From Streptomyces tirandamycinicus (lineage in GTDB: Bacteria; Actinomycetota; Actinomycetes; Streptomycetales; Streptomycetaceae), in NCBI RefSeq assembly GCF_003097515.1, contig NZ_CP029188.1, positions 6,678,531 through 6,742,530 of the forward strand: a stretch of DNA of 64,000 bases, in the 5' to 3' direction. Both the position numbers and the translations under genes were made by a program. Within the stretch, counting starts at the first letter, position 1; every line of letters begins with the position of its first letter. The notes below the pieces were generated by a model, which was not told where the DNA came from, ran no database searches, and saw nothing but the letters and a program-made list of their open reading frames with translations. Below are positions 44,862 to 52,690 of the stretch, piece after piece.

Positions 44862-45725
44862 ATGACCGATCCGACCGATCCGACCGATCCGACCGATCCG
44901 ACCGATCCGACCGATCCGACCGATCCGACCGATCCGACCGATCCGACCGATCCGGCCCACCCGACCGGCCTGACCGCACTCACCGGCTCTCGACTCGAAC
45001 CGGTGCCGGACGACTGGCAGCGGGCACTCGCCGTCGTCGCCCACCCGGACGACCTCGAGTACGGCTGCGCGGCCGCCGTCGCCGGCTGGACGGACGCCGG
45101 CAAGGAAGTGGCGTACCTCCTCGCGACCCGTGGCGAGGCCGGCATCGACACCGTCGATCCGGCCGAGTGCGGCCCGCTGCGGGAGCGCGAGCAGCGGGCG
45201 AGCGCCGCGGTGGTCGGGGTGGGCACGGTGGAGTTCCTCGGCCACCGGGACGGCGTCGTCGAGTACGGCACGGCGCTGCGCCGCGACATCGCGGCCGCGA
45301 TCCGGCGCCACCGCCCGGAACTGGTCGTCACCCTCAACCACCGCGACACCTGGGGTCCCGCCGTCGGCGGCGCGTGGAACTCGCCGGACCATCGCGCCGT
45401 CGGCCGGGCCACGCTGGACGCCGCCGGTGACGCGGGCAACCGGTGGATCTTCCCCGAACTCCGCGCCGAGCACGGCCTCGAGCCCTGGGACGGCGTCCGC
45501 TGGGTGGCGGTCGCCGGCTCGTCGACCCCGACCCACGCCGTGGACGCGACCGCCGGACTGGAGCGCTCCGTGCTGTCGCTGCTTCAGCACCGCAGCTACC
45601 TGGAGGCCCTGACGGACCAGGATCCCGAGGCGTACTGCCGGGAGTTCCTGGTGGGCGCCGCCCGTGCGGTGGCACCCCGGTTCGGCGGGGTGCCCGCGGT
45701 CGCCTTCGAGCTCTTCCGCCGGTAA
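44862..45725 (+). CDS. PIG-L family deacetylase with an N-terminal (TDP)10 repeat
   Basis: This 287-residue zinc-dependent N-acetyl-sugar deacetylase belongs to the LmbE/PIG-L family (relatives: MshB, Mca). The zinc motif HPDD is at about residue 60 (VVAHPDDLEYG). The second metal site is in NSPDHRAVGRATLDAA, and TRGEAGIDT and TLNHRDTWG are further landmarks. The first 31 residues are Met followed by ten exact TDP tripeptides from a 9-base tandem repeat, an extension not expected in the family. ATG 44862 has a -10-like TACGCT six bases upstream. Sugar substrate unknown; mycothiol-related deacetylation is one possibility. Confidence 0.92.
   Translation: MTDPTDPTDPTDPTDPTDPTDPTDPTDPTDPAHPTGLTALTGSRLEPVPDDWQRALAVVAHPDDLEYGCAAAVAGWTDAGKEVAYLLATRGEAGIDTVDPAECGPLREREQRASAAVVGVGTVEFLGHRDGVVEYGTALRRDIAAAIRRHRPELVVTLNHRDTWGPAVGGAWNSPDHRAVGRATLDAAGDAGNRWIFPELRAEHGLEPWDGVRWVAVAGSSTPTHAVDATAGLERSVLSLLQHRSYLEALTDQDPEAYCREFLVGAARAVAPRFGGVPAVAFELFRR
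44865..44954 (+). repeat. 9-bp in-frame tandem repeat, ten perfect copies
   Basis: ACCGATCCG is repeated exactly ten times right after the start codon of the PIG-L gene. There is no variation between copies, unlike the older-looking repeats elsewhere in the window, which suggests recent expansion. Confidence 0.97.
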
Positions 45726-45930
45726 CGGCCCACCGGCCCTTGGACGCCGCCGGCGGGTGGCCCACCGGCCCACGAGGCCGCCGCGTCCACCTGCGCATGG
45801 CTCACGGCGCCCCCGACCCACGGCCCGTCGGCCCGCTCCCACGGCCGGATTCCGGTGGCTCGTTTGCCGCCAGGGGGGCCGGGTAACCGCCGCGGGAACC
45901 GCGACGGAAGCGTCCGCAGGGAGCGATGCG

Positions 45931-47457
45931 ATGAGTCAGACGGGTACGGCCCGCACCGGTACGGTCACCACCGAAGTCCCCGCCCGTCTCGACCGGTTGC
46001 CCTGGTCCCGGTGGCACTGGACGATCGTCATCGGGCTGGGGACCGTGTGGATCCTGGACGGTCTCGAGGTCACCCTCGTCGGCAATGTCGCCGGGCGCCT
46101 CGCCGAGGACGGCAGCGGCCTCGCCATCACCGGCGCCCAGGTCACCGGTCTCGCCGCCGCGCTGTACGTGGCCGGTGCCTGCTCCGGGGCCCTGTTCTTC
46201 GGGTGGCTGACGGACCGTTACGGGCGCAAGAAGCTGTTCCTCATCACGCTCGCCGTCTATCTGGCCGCCACCGCCCTGACGGCCCTGTCGACGTCCGCCT
46301 GGTGGTTCTTCCTCTTCCGCTTCCTCACCGGCTTCGGCATCGGCGGGGAGTACGCGGCCATCAACTCCGCCATCGACGAGCTGATCCCCAGCAAGTACCG
46401 GGGCCGGGTCGACCTCATCATCAACGGCAGCTTCTGGCTCGGTGCCATGGCGGGCGCGCTGCTGTCCGTCGTCGCCCTGGACACCGACATCTTCCCCAAG
46501 GACATCGGCTGGCGGCTCACCTTCGCGCTGGGCGTCCTCCTGGGCCTCGTCATCCTGCTCGTCCGCCGCAGTGTGCCGGAGAGCCCGCGGTGGATGTTCG
46601 TCCACGGCCGCGAGCGGGAGGCGGAGGAGCTGGTGGCCGGGGTCGAACGGGAGGTGGAGCGGGAGACGGGGAGGCCGCTGCCCCGGCCGGAGACGTCCAT
46701 CACCGTCGACCAGCGGCACAGCGTCGGCTTCGGCACGATCGCGAAGACCGTCTTCCGCTCGTACCCCAGGCGCGCCGTACTCGGGCTCTCGCTCTTCGTC
46801 GGCCAGGCGTTCCTCTACAACGCCATCACCTTCGGCTTCGCTTCCATCCTGATCACCTTCTTCGACGTCCCCAGCGGTGCGACCGGCTACTACTTCACGG
46901 TGATCGCACTGGGCAACTTCCTCGGGCCCCTGCTGCTCGGGCCCTTGTTCGACACCGTGGGGCGCAAGCCGATGATCGCCGGTACGTACATCACCTCCGG
47001 ACTGCTGCTGTTCGCCACCGCCTGGCTGTTCGACACCGGCAGGCTGGACGCCGTCACGATGACCGCGTGCTGGTGCGTCGTGCTCTTCTTCGCCTCGGCC
47101 GGGGCCAGTTCCGCGTACCTGACCGTGAGCGAGATCTTCCCGATGGAGACCCGGGCGATGGCGATCGCGTTCTTCTACGCCGTCGGCACGGCGGCGGGCG
47201 GCATCTCCGGGCCCCTGATGTTCGCCGAGCTGACGTCCAGCGGTGTCGTCGGCGACACCGTCCTCGCGTTCTCCGTGGGCGCGGCGCTGATGACGGCGGC
47301 CGGGCTGGTCGCGCTGTTCCTCGCGGTCAAGGCGGAGGGCCGGTCTCTGGAGTCCATCGCCACCCCGCTCTCGGCCCGGGCCGCCGAGGACGCCGGCGGT
47401 ACGACCGGGGCCGCGGCGAGTGCGGCCACCCGCGGCGGACCGGTGGCACAGGCCTGA
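45931..47457 (+). CDS. MFS transporter, sugar-porter-like
   Basis: This 508-residue 12-helix major facilitator has SGALFFGWLTDRYGRKKLF between helices 2 and 3, FRFLTGFGIGGEYAA in helix 4-5, the sugar-porter mark RRSVPESPRWMFVHGR after helix 6 and PMETRAMAIAFFYAVGT in the second half. Members carry sugars, aromatic acids or other organic acids with H+. ATG 45931 has AGGGAG seven bases upstream. It is convergent with a membrane-protein gene and shares a terminator hairpin with it. Substrate not deducible. Confidence 0.92.
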   Translation: MSQTGTARTGTVTTEVPARLDRLPWSRWHWTIVIGLGTVWILDGLEVTLVGNVAGRLAEDGSGLAITGAQVTGLAAALYVAGACSGALFFGWLTDRYGRKKLFLITLAVYLAATALTALSTSAWWFFLFRFLTGFGIGGEYAAINSAIDELIPSKYRGRVDLIINGSFWLGAMAGALLSVVALDTDIFPKDIGWRLTFALGVLLGLVILLVRRSVPESPRWMFVHGREREAEELVAGVEREVERETGRPLPRPETSITVDQRHSVGFGTIAKTVFRSYPRRAVLGLSLFVGQAFLYNAITFGFASILITFFDVPSGATGYYFTVIALGNFLGPLLLGPLFDTVGRKPMIAGTYITSGLLLFATAWLFDTGRLDAVTMTACWCVVLFFASAGASSAYLTVSEIFPMETRAMAIAFFYAVGTAAGGISGPLMFAELTSSGVVGDTVLAFSVGAALMTAAGLVALFLAVKAEGRSLESIATPLSARAAEDAGGTTGAAASAATRGGPVAQA

Positions 47458-47462
47458 AAAGT

Positions 47463-47517
47463 CCCGCCGCGCCGCCGGGCCCCTTGAGCGCTGCCGCTCA
47501 CCCGGCGTCGCGGCGGG
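47463..47517 (-). terminator. Long terminator hairpin shared by convergent genes
   Basis: Left arm 47463-47479 and right arm 47501-47517 pair over 16 bp with one C/T mismatch and a 21-base loop. For the leftward gene the stem is followed by TTTT (AAAA at 47457-47460), a proper U-tract. The right arm lies inside the last codons of that gene. Confidence 0.85.
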
Positions 47518-48349
47518 GCCGCTCGGTCTGCTCGGTCTGCTTGGTTCGCTCGCCGTCCGCGTCCAGCTTGAACGCGCGTACGAGCAGCGAGCCGAGGACG
47601 ATCAGGGCGATGCCCAGCCAGGTGGGCCCGGAGCCGATGGCGAGCACGACGATGCCCACGGGCACCAGGTAGGCGGAGAAGGGAATGAACAGGGCGCCCA
47701 CCGACGTCGGGCTGCCGCGGGACGGCGCGCCGCCGTGGATACGCTCCCGTACGACAGGGGGATACCACTCGGTGAACCGCACCGCGACGATGATCGCTCC
47801 GATCTGGATGACCCAGTTCGTCCAGATGTTGTCCGGCTGGCGCAGCACGAGGTCGCCGACGAGCCCGGCCACCGCCGCCACGAGGAAGGCGAGCGCCCAC
47901 ACGGCGGTGATCACGTAGTTGGTGTGCATGAAGCCGCGGGTGTCCCACTGCGACCGGGGCACCCGCTCCCGCGCGTACTGCACGGTGAAGGGCTCCCGGA
48001 ATGCGATCGAGCCGAAGGCGATGGCCACCAGCGCGAAGTTGGACAGCTCTCCGGAGTACGTCTCCAGCCAGCGCAGTGTGCCCGCGGAGGCGACGAGGCC
48101 GACGATCGCGAGAGCGGCGAAGAAGACCACGTCCGAGACCTCGAGGATCTTGAACGAGGTACCGGGCCGCCTCAGCCGGCCCGCGACGAGGACGAACGCG
48201 GCGATCGCCAGCGAGATTCCCACGGCGAACTCGAAGCGGCCGGGCCCGGCCAGCACCGAGAACACGATCCACGGGAGCATCCCGACCACGGGGCTGTCGA
48301 GGAATCCGGTGAGGCGGCGGGCCGCCTCGGTGCCGGCGATCGCGTTCAT
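47498..48349 (-). CDS. Polytopic membrane protein of unknown function
   Basis: This 283-residue protein has about seven hydrophobic helices (for example GMLPWIVFSVLAGPGRFEF, SDVVFFAALAIVGLVAS, TAVWALAFLVAAVAGLVG and GIVVLAIGSGPTWLGIALIV). REPFTVQYARERVPRSQWD and HTNYVITAVWAL are conserved-looking loops. I recognise it only as a widespread uncharacterised bacterial membrane type. ATG 48349 has GGGAGG eight bases upstream; a GTG at 48355 is too close to it. Convergent with the MFS gene. Confidence 0.85.
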   Translation of the reverse strand: MNAIAGTEAARRLTGFLDSPVVGMLPWIVFSVLAGPGRFEFAVGISLAIAAFVLVAGRLRRPGTSFKILEVSDVVFFAALAIVGLVASAGTLRWLETYSGELSNFALVAIAFGSIAFREPFTVQYARERVPRSQWDTRGFMHTNYVITAVWALAFLVAAVAGLVGDLVLRQPDNIWTNWVIQIGAIIVAVRFTEWYPPVVRERIHGGAPSRGSPTSVGALFIPFSAYLVPVGIVVLAIGSGPTWLGIALIVLGSLLVRAFKLDADGERTKQTEQTERPRRDAG

Positions 48350-48722
48350 GGACACGCCCTCCCGGAGTCGGCCTGCTGATGTTCACGGACGTCCGGCCCC
48401 CGTTCACGGGCACGGCCCCCGTTCACGGGCACGGCCTCCACTCACGGACACGGGCCCCCGGAGACGGCCTACTGTCCAGCGTGCTCCCCGACCCGCCGTC
48501 CCGCGACGCGGCCCCGCCCGCGGCCGCGTCGCGGGACCGCGGTCCCCGCAGGCCCGTCCGGGAAGACGGCGGCCGGACGGGGACGGGGTCCGGACGGGGA
48601 CGGGGGTGCGGTCGGGGACCGGCCGCACATCGGCCGGGAGAGACTGTTCCCCCGGAGGCAAGCGACCGCTTAGTATGCGGCGGAGCAGTGCCACGACGTC
48701 CTACACACCGCGGAGGCCCCCA
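48350..48722. other. Divergent intergenic region
   Basis: A 373-base gap. CGTTCACGGGCACGG is tandemly duplicated at 48401-48434 and ACGGGGAC motifs recur near 48580. Toward the end, GCTTAGTATGCGG (48669-48681) contains a -10-like TAGTAT about 50 bases before the quinone-reductase start, with GGAGG for its ribosome site. No gene was seen. Confidence 0.55.
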
Positions 48723-49691
48723 ATGCAGGCATGGCGAGTGCACCGGAACGGCGAGCCGGGCGAGGTGATGCGCCTCGAGGAGACCGTCCGCCCCGAGCCC
48801 GGCGAAGGGCAGGTCCTGCTCAGGGTGCGGGCCGCCAACGTCAACTTCCCCGACGCGCTGCTCTGCCGCGGCCACTACCAGGTGACGCCGCCGCTGCCCT
48901 TCACACCGGGCGTGGAGCTGTGCGGCGAGACCGAGGACGGCCGCCGCGTCATCGCCACCGCCGCCCTGCCGTACGGCGGGTTCGCCGAGTACGCCGTCGC
49001 CGACGAGGCCGCCGTGCTGCCCGCGCCGGACTCCCTCGACGACGCCGAGGCGGCCGCCCTGCACATCGGCTACCAGACCGGCTGGTTCGGACTGCACCGC
49101 CGGGCGGACCTCCGGGAGGGCGAGACGCTGCTCGTGCACGCGGCCTCCGGCGGCGTCGGCAGCGCGGCCGTACAGCTCGGCAAGGCCGCGGGCGCCCGTG
49201 TCATCGGCGTCGTCGGCGGCCCGGAGAAGGCCGCCGCGGCCCGCGAAGTCGGCTGCGACGTCGTCATCGACCGGCGCGCGGACGACATCGTCGCCGCCGT
49301 GAAGGACGCCACCGGAGGCCGCGGCGCCGACGTTGTCTACGACCCCGTCGGCGGTGACGCCTACGACAAGTCCGCCAAGTGCGTCGCCTTCGAGGGCCGC
49401 ATCGTCGTCGTGGGCTTCGCGAGCGGTACCATCCCCAGCCCGGCGCTCAACCACGCGCTGGTGAAGAACTACTCGATCGTCGGACTGCACTGGGGCCTCT
49501 ACAACCGGAAGGACCCCCAGGCCGTGCTCCGCTGCCACGAGACCCTCACCGGCCTGGCCGCCAAGGGACTGATCAAGCCGCTGGTCAGCGACCGGGTTGC
49601 GCTCGAGAGCGCCGCCGAGGCCGTCCAGCGCGTCGCCGACGGCACCACCACCGGGCGCCTCGTCGTCCTCCCGGGAGGAGTGAGGGCATGA
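48723..49691 (+). CDS. NADPH:quinone oxidoreductase family protein (MDR)
   Basis: This 322-residue zinc-free medium-chain reductase has the GroES-like fold in residues 1-115 (RVRAANVNFPDALLCRGHY, FTPGVELCGE). The nucleotide fold has HAASGGVGSAAVQLGKA at about residue 138 and VYDPVGGDAYDKS. The C-terminal NHALVKNYSIVGLHWGLY matches the quinone reductase/enoyl-reductase-like group. ATG 48723 has GGAGG six bases upstream. Its stop overlaps the next acyl-CoA dehydrogenase gene (ATGA), so it is the first gene of a three-gene acyl-CoA oxidation operon. Confidence 0.93.
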   Translation: MQAWRVHRNGEPGEVMRLEETVRPEPGEGQVLLRVRAANVNFPDALLCRGHYQVTPPLPFTPGVELCGETEDGRRVIATAALPYGGFAEYAVADEAAVLPAPDSLDDAEAAALHIGYQTGWFGLHRRADLREGETLLVHAASGGVGSAAVQLGKAAGARVIGVVGGPEKAAAAREVGCDVVIDRRADDIVAAVKDATGGRGADVVYDPVGGDAYDKSAKCVAFEGRIVVVGFASGTIPSPALNHALVKNYSIVGLHWGLYNRKDPQAVLRCHETLTGLAAKGLIKPLVSDRVALESAAEAVQRVADGTTTGRLVVLPGGVRA

Positions 49692-50875
49692 CCGACGCCG
49701 CCGAACTGCGCCTGCGCACCCGCGAGTTCCTCGCCGCGCACCCGCCCGCCACCACCGCGCGGAGCGACTTCCTGGGCGCCCGCTTCGACGCCGGCCTCGC
49801 CTGGGTGCACTACCCGGCCGGACTCGGCGGACTCGGCGCGGCCCGCTCCCTGCAGGCCGTCGTCGACGCGGAACTGGAGGCCGCCGGCGCCCCCGACAAC
49901 GACCCCCGCCGCATCGGCATCGGCCTCGGGATGGCCGCGCCCACGATCCTCGCGTACGGCACCGAAGAGCAGAAGAGGCGTTTCCTGCGCCCGCTCTGGG
50001 CCGGTGAGGAGGTCTGGTGCCAGCTGTTCAGCGAACCCGGCGCGGGCTCCGACCTCGCCGCCCTCGGCACCCGTGCCGTCCGGGACGGCGCCGACGGCGA
50101 CTGGATCGTCAACGGCCAGAAGGTGTGGACCTCCAGCGCGCACGTCGCCCGCTGGGCCATCCTCATCGCCCGCACCGACCCGGACGCCCCCAAGCACCGC
50201 GGCATCACCTACTTCCTGTGCGACATGACCGACCCCGGGGTGGAGGTCCGGCCGCTGCGCCAGATCACCGGCGAGGCCGAGTTCAACGAGGTCTTCCTCA
50301 CCGATGTGCGGATCCCGGACGACCGGCGTCTCGGCCCCGTCGGCGAGGGCTGGAAGGTCGCCCAGACCACCCTCATGAACGAACGCGTCTCCATCGGCGG
50401 CATGCGGCTGCCGCGCGAAGGCGGAATGATCGGCCCCGTCGCCCGCACCTGGCGCGACCGCCCGGAGCTGCGCACCCACGAGCTCCACCAGCGCCTGCTC
50501 ACCCTCTGGGTGGAGGCCGAGGTCGCCCGGCTCACCGGCGAACGGCTGCGCCAGCAGCTCGCCGCGGGCCAGCCGGGCCCCGAGGGATCGGGCATGAAGC
50601 TCGGCTTCGCCCGGCTCAACCAGGAGATCAGCGGCCTCGAGGTGGAACTGCGCGGTGGTGAGGGCCTGTTGTACGACGACTGGACCATGCGGCGCCCCGA
50701 GCTGGTCGACTTCACCGGCCGCGACGCCGGCTACCGCTATCTGCGTTCCAAGGGCAACTCCATCGAGGGCGGCACCAGCGAGGTGCTGCTCAACATCGTC
50801 GCCGAACGGGTGCTCGCCCTGCCCCCCGAACCACGCAACGACAAGGACGTCCCCTGGAAGGACCTCGCGCGATGA
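49688..50875 (+). CDS. Acyl-CoA dehydrogenase, subunit/isozyme 1
   Basis: This 395-residue flavoprotein oxidises acyl-CoA to 2-enoyl-CoA. WCQLFSEPGAGSDLA and DWIVNGQKVWTSSAH are FAD and substrate motifs. ITGEAEFNEVFLTDVRIPD and the C-terminal GNSIEGGTSEVLLNIVAERV complete the family. The pattern resembles FadE17/FadE28-like proteins of actinobacteria that pair with a second subunit. It overlaps both neighbours by ATGA, and its partner gene follows directly. Substrate unknown (branched, steroid-like or aromatic acyl-CoA are options). Confidence 0.95.
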   Translation: MTDAAELRLRTREFLAAHPPATTARSDFLGARFDAGLAWVHYPAGLGGLGAARSLQAVVDAELEAAGAPDNDPRRIGIGLGMAAPTILAYGTEEQKRRFLRPLWAGEEVWCQLFSEPGAGSDLAALGTRAVRDGADGDWIVNGQKVWTSSAHVARWAILIARTDPDAPKHRGITYFLCDMTDPGVEVRPLRQITGEAEFNEVFLTDVRIPDDRRLGPVGEGWKVAQTTLMNERVSIGGMRLPREGGMIGPVARTWRDRPELRTHELHQRLLTLWVEAEVARLTGERLRQQLAAGQPGPEGSGMKLGFARLNQEISGLEVELRGGEGLLYDDWTMRRPELVDFTGRDAGYRYLRSKGNSIEGGTSEVLLNIVAERVLALPPEPRNDKDVPWKDLAR

Positions 50876-51957
50876 GCACTCAGCCCGACCTTCTCTACTC
50901 CGAGGCCGAGGACGACCTGCGGGCCGCCGTGCGCTCCCTGGTCACCGGCCGGTCCGACCACACCGCCGTCCTCTCACGCGCCGAGTCGGGAACGCCCTAC
51001 GACGACGGGCTGTGGCAGTCGCTCGCCGCCGGGATCGGCGCCGCGGGACTGCTCGTCCCCGAGGAGCTCGGCGGCCAGGGTGCCGGTCACCGCGAGGCCG
51101 CCGTCGTCCTCGAGGAACTCGGCCGGGCGGTCACCCCCGCGCCGTACCTCACCGGTTCGGTGATCGCCACCGAGACGCTGCTCGCCCTCGGCGAAGCGGA
51201 CGGCGAGGCCACGGGGCTGCTGAAGGAACTGGCCGGCGGCCGGACGGTCGCCGTCCTCGCTCTGCCGCTCTCCGCCTCCGCGGGCGCCGTACTCCCCACC
51301 GGGGCGACCGTGACGGGTGTCGCCGACGCGGCCGCCGCCGACGTCCTGCTGGTACTCCGGGCGGACGGCCTGTACGCGGTGCGGCGCGACGAAGCGACGG
51401 TCGAACCGCTCACTCCGCTCGACCTCACCCGGCCCCTCGCCGCCGTCACCACGGCGGACGACTCCGGCACCCGGCTCGCGGACGCGGACCGGGCCCGCGC
51501 CGCGGTGCGCCGCGGACTGCTCGCCGGCGCCGGGCTGCTCGCCTCCGAGCAACTGGGCGTCGCCGAGTGGTGCCTGGAGGAGACGGTCCGCTACACCCGC
51601 GACCGGTACCAGTTCAACCGCCCCGTGGGGTCCTTCCAGGCGCTGAAGCACCGGATGGCGCAGCTCTGGCTCGACGTTGCGGGAGCGCGCGCCGCGGCGC
51701 GGAACGCCGCGGACGCCCTCGCGACCGGAAGCGCCGAGGTGCCGCTCGCGGTCTCCGTCGCCCAGGCGCACTGCTCCCGGGTGGCGGTGCGTGCCGCCGA
51801 GGAGTGCGTCCAGCTCCACGGCGGCATCGGCATGACCTGGGAGCACCCGGCACACCTCTACCTCAAGCGGGCCAAGGCGGACGAGATCGCCCTCGGCACC
51901 CCGGGCCGCCACAAGGAGGTGCTGGCGGAACTGGTCTCACTGCCCGGCCCGCTGTGA
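50872..51957 (+). CDS. Acyl-CoA dehydrogenase, subunit/isozyme 2
   Basis: This 361-residue protein is shorter and more divergent than the first dehydrogenase. The middle beta domain is reduced. The C-terminal domain has RYQFNRPVGSFQALKHRMAQ and ECVQLHGGIGMTWEHPAHLY, where a Glu in TWEHP matches the catalytic-acid region of FadE29/ChsE-type subunits. Such pairs form alpha2beta2 heterotetramers in mycobacteria and relatives; the ATGA overlap fits stoichiometric production. A strong hairpin follows the stop. Confidence 0.93.
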   Translation: MSTQPDLLYSEAEDDLRAAVRSLVTGRSDHTAVLSRAESGTPYDDGLWQSLAAGIGAAGLLVPEELGGQGAGHREAAVVLEELGRAVTPAPYLTGSVIATETLLALGEADGEATGLLKELAGGRTVAVLALPLSASAGAVLPTGATVTGVADAAAADVLLVLRADGLYAVRRDEATVEPLTPLDLTRPLAAVTTADDSGTRLADADRARAAVRRGLLAGAGLLASEQLGVAEWCLEETVRYTRDRYQFNRPVGSFQALKHRMAQLWLDVAGARAAARNAADALATGSAEVPLAVSVAQAHCSRVAVRAAEECVQLHGGIGMTWEHPAHLYLKRAKADEIALGTPGRHKEVLAELVSLPGPL

Positions 51958-51967
51958 CGAGGCGGGA

Positions 51968-52016
51968 CCCCGCGCCGGGTAGGCCCGGGCCCGGCGGACC
52001 CCGGCCCGGCGCGGGG
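51968..52016 (+). terminator. Terminator of the acyl-CoA dehydrogenase operon
   Basis: CCCCGCGCCGGG (51968-51979) and CCCGGCGCGGGG (52005-52016) pair perfectly over 12 bp with a 25-base loop that has its own GGGCCC pairing. It begins ten bases after the stop. Confidence 0.75.
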
Positions 52017-52098
52017 CCGCGGTAGTCCGGGATGAGGCTGCGGTCCGGCGCGGGGCCGCAGTAGTCCGGGATGGGGCTGCGGTCCGGCGCGGGGCGGT
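52006..52098. repeat. 39-bp tandem repeat
   Basis: The unit begins CCGGCGCGGGGCCGC and contains GTAGTCCGGGATG. Copies start at 52006, 52045 and 52084 (partial). The first copy includes the right arm of the terminator, so the array may have grown from it. Confidence 0.9.
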
Positions 52099-52320
52099 GG
52101 TCCGGCGGCGCGCGCCGACCGCACCGACACCGACGCACCCGCCGGACCGCGGCGCTTCCTCCTCGCCCGTGACCGCCGGCCCACGGCAACATCCCGGGTC
52201 AACAACGGATTTGACGAGCACCCGATCGGCGGACACGCCAGTCGGCCGTCCGGCGCGCCCACTGGGCCACACTGGCGCCCGAATGCCGCACAACCCCGGT
52301 GCGGCGGAGGGAGGCCGGCC

Positions 52321-52515
52321 ATGGCCGTTTCGGTTTCGGTGGTGCTGCTGCTACTCGTCCTTGCGGTGATCTTCCTCCGCAACGGCGGGCTGAAGCTCTC
52401 ACACGCACTCGTGTGCGCCCTGCTGGGGTTCTTCCTCGCGGGCACCAGCATGGCGCCCACCATCCACGACGGCGTCTCCGCGACCGCCGAGGTCGTCGGC
52501 AAGCTCAGCCCCTGA
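52321..52515 (+). CDS. Small membrane protein of unknown function
   Basis: This 64-residue protein has one N-terminal hydrophobic helix (VSVVLLLLVLAVIFL) and a second around SHALVCALLGFFLAG, ending in TIHDGVSATAEVVGKLSP. I recall similar short proteins in many streptomycetes, without known function. ATG 52321 has a good GGAGG about eight bases upstream. It lies between a repeat-rich gap and a serine hydrolase gene and probably forms its own unit. Confidence 0.85.
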   Translation: MAVSVSVVLLLLVLAVIFLRNGGLKLSHALVCALLGFFLAGTSMAPTIHDGVSATAEVVGKLSP

Positions 52516-52690
52516 CCTCCGAGCTCGGCGACCGCGACCGCGACCGCGATCGGGGTCCGGCTCCCGGCCGCCGAGGCCGCCGACCGGTCCAGGCTCCTGA
52601 CCGCCGAGGCCTGCGACCGGTTGCCCGCCGCCCGGCGGGGCGCCCCGGCCTCCGGGCGACAGGGCCCGGATTCGGGCGTTCAATGGGTGC

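Larger units (their letters stand above)
51958..52320. other. Intergenic region with a 39-bp repeat
   Basis: A 363-base gap. It holds a terminator hairpin, then about 2.4 copies of a 39-bp repeat (52006-52098), then sequence with no visible gene. GGAGGGAGG just before 52321 is the Shine-Dalgarno of the next small gene. Confidence 0.65.

Noticed and set aside
44577-45842. Long leftward open frame across the PIG-L gene with an (IGR)n/(RSD)n-like repeat
   Set aside because: It is the antisense reading of the 9-bp repeat and of a clear PIG-L gene. High GC keeps many frames open without meaning.
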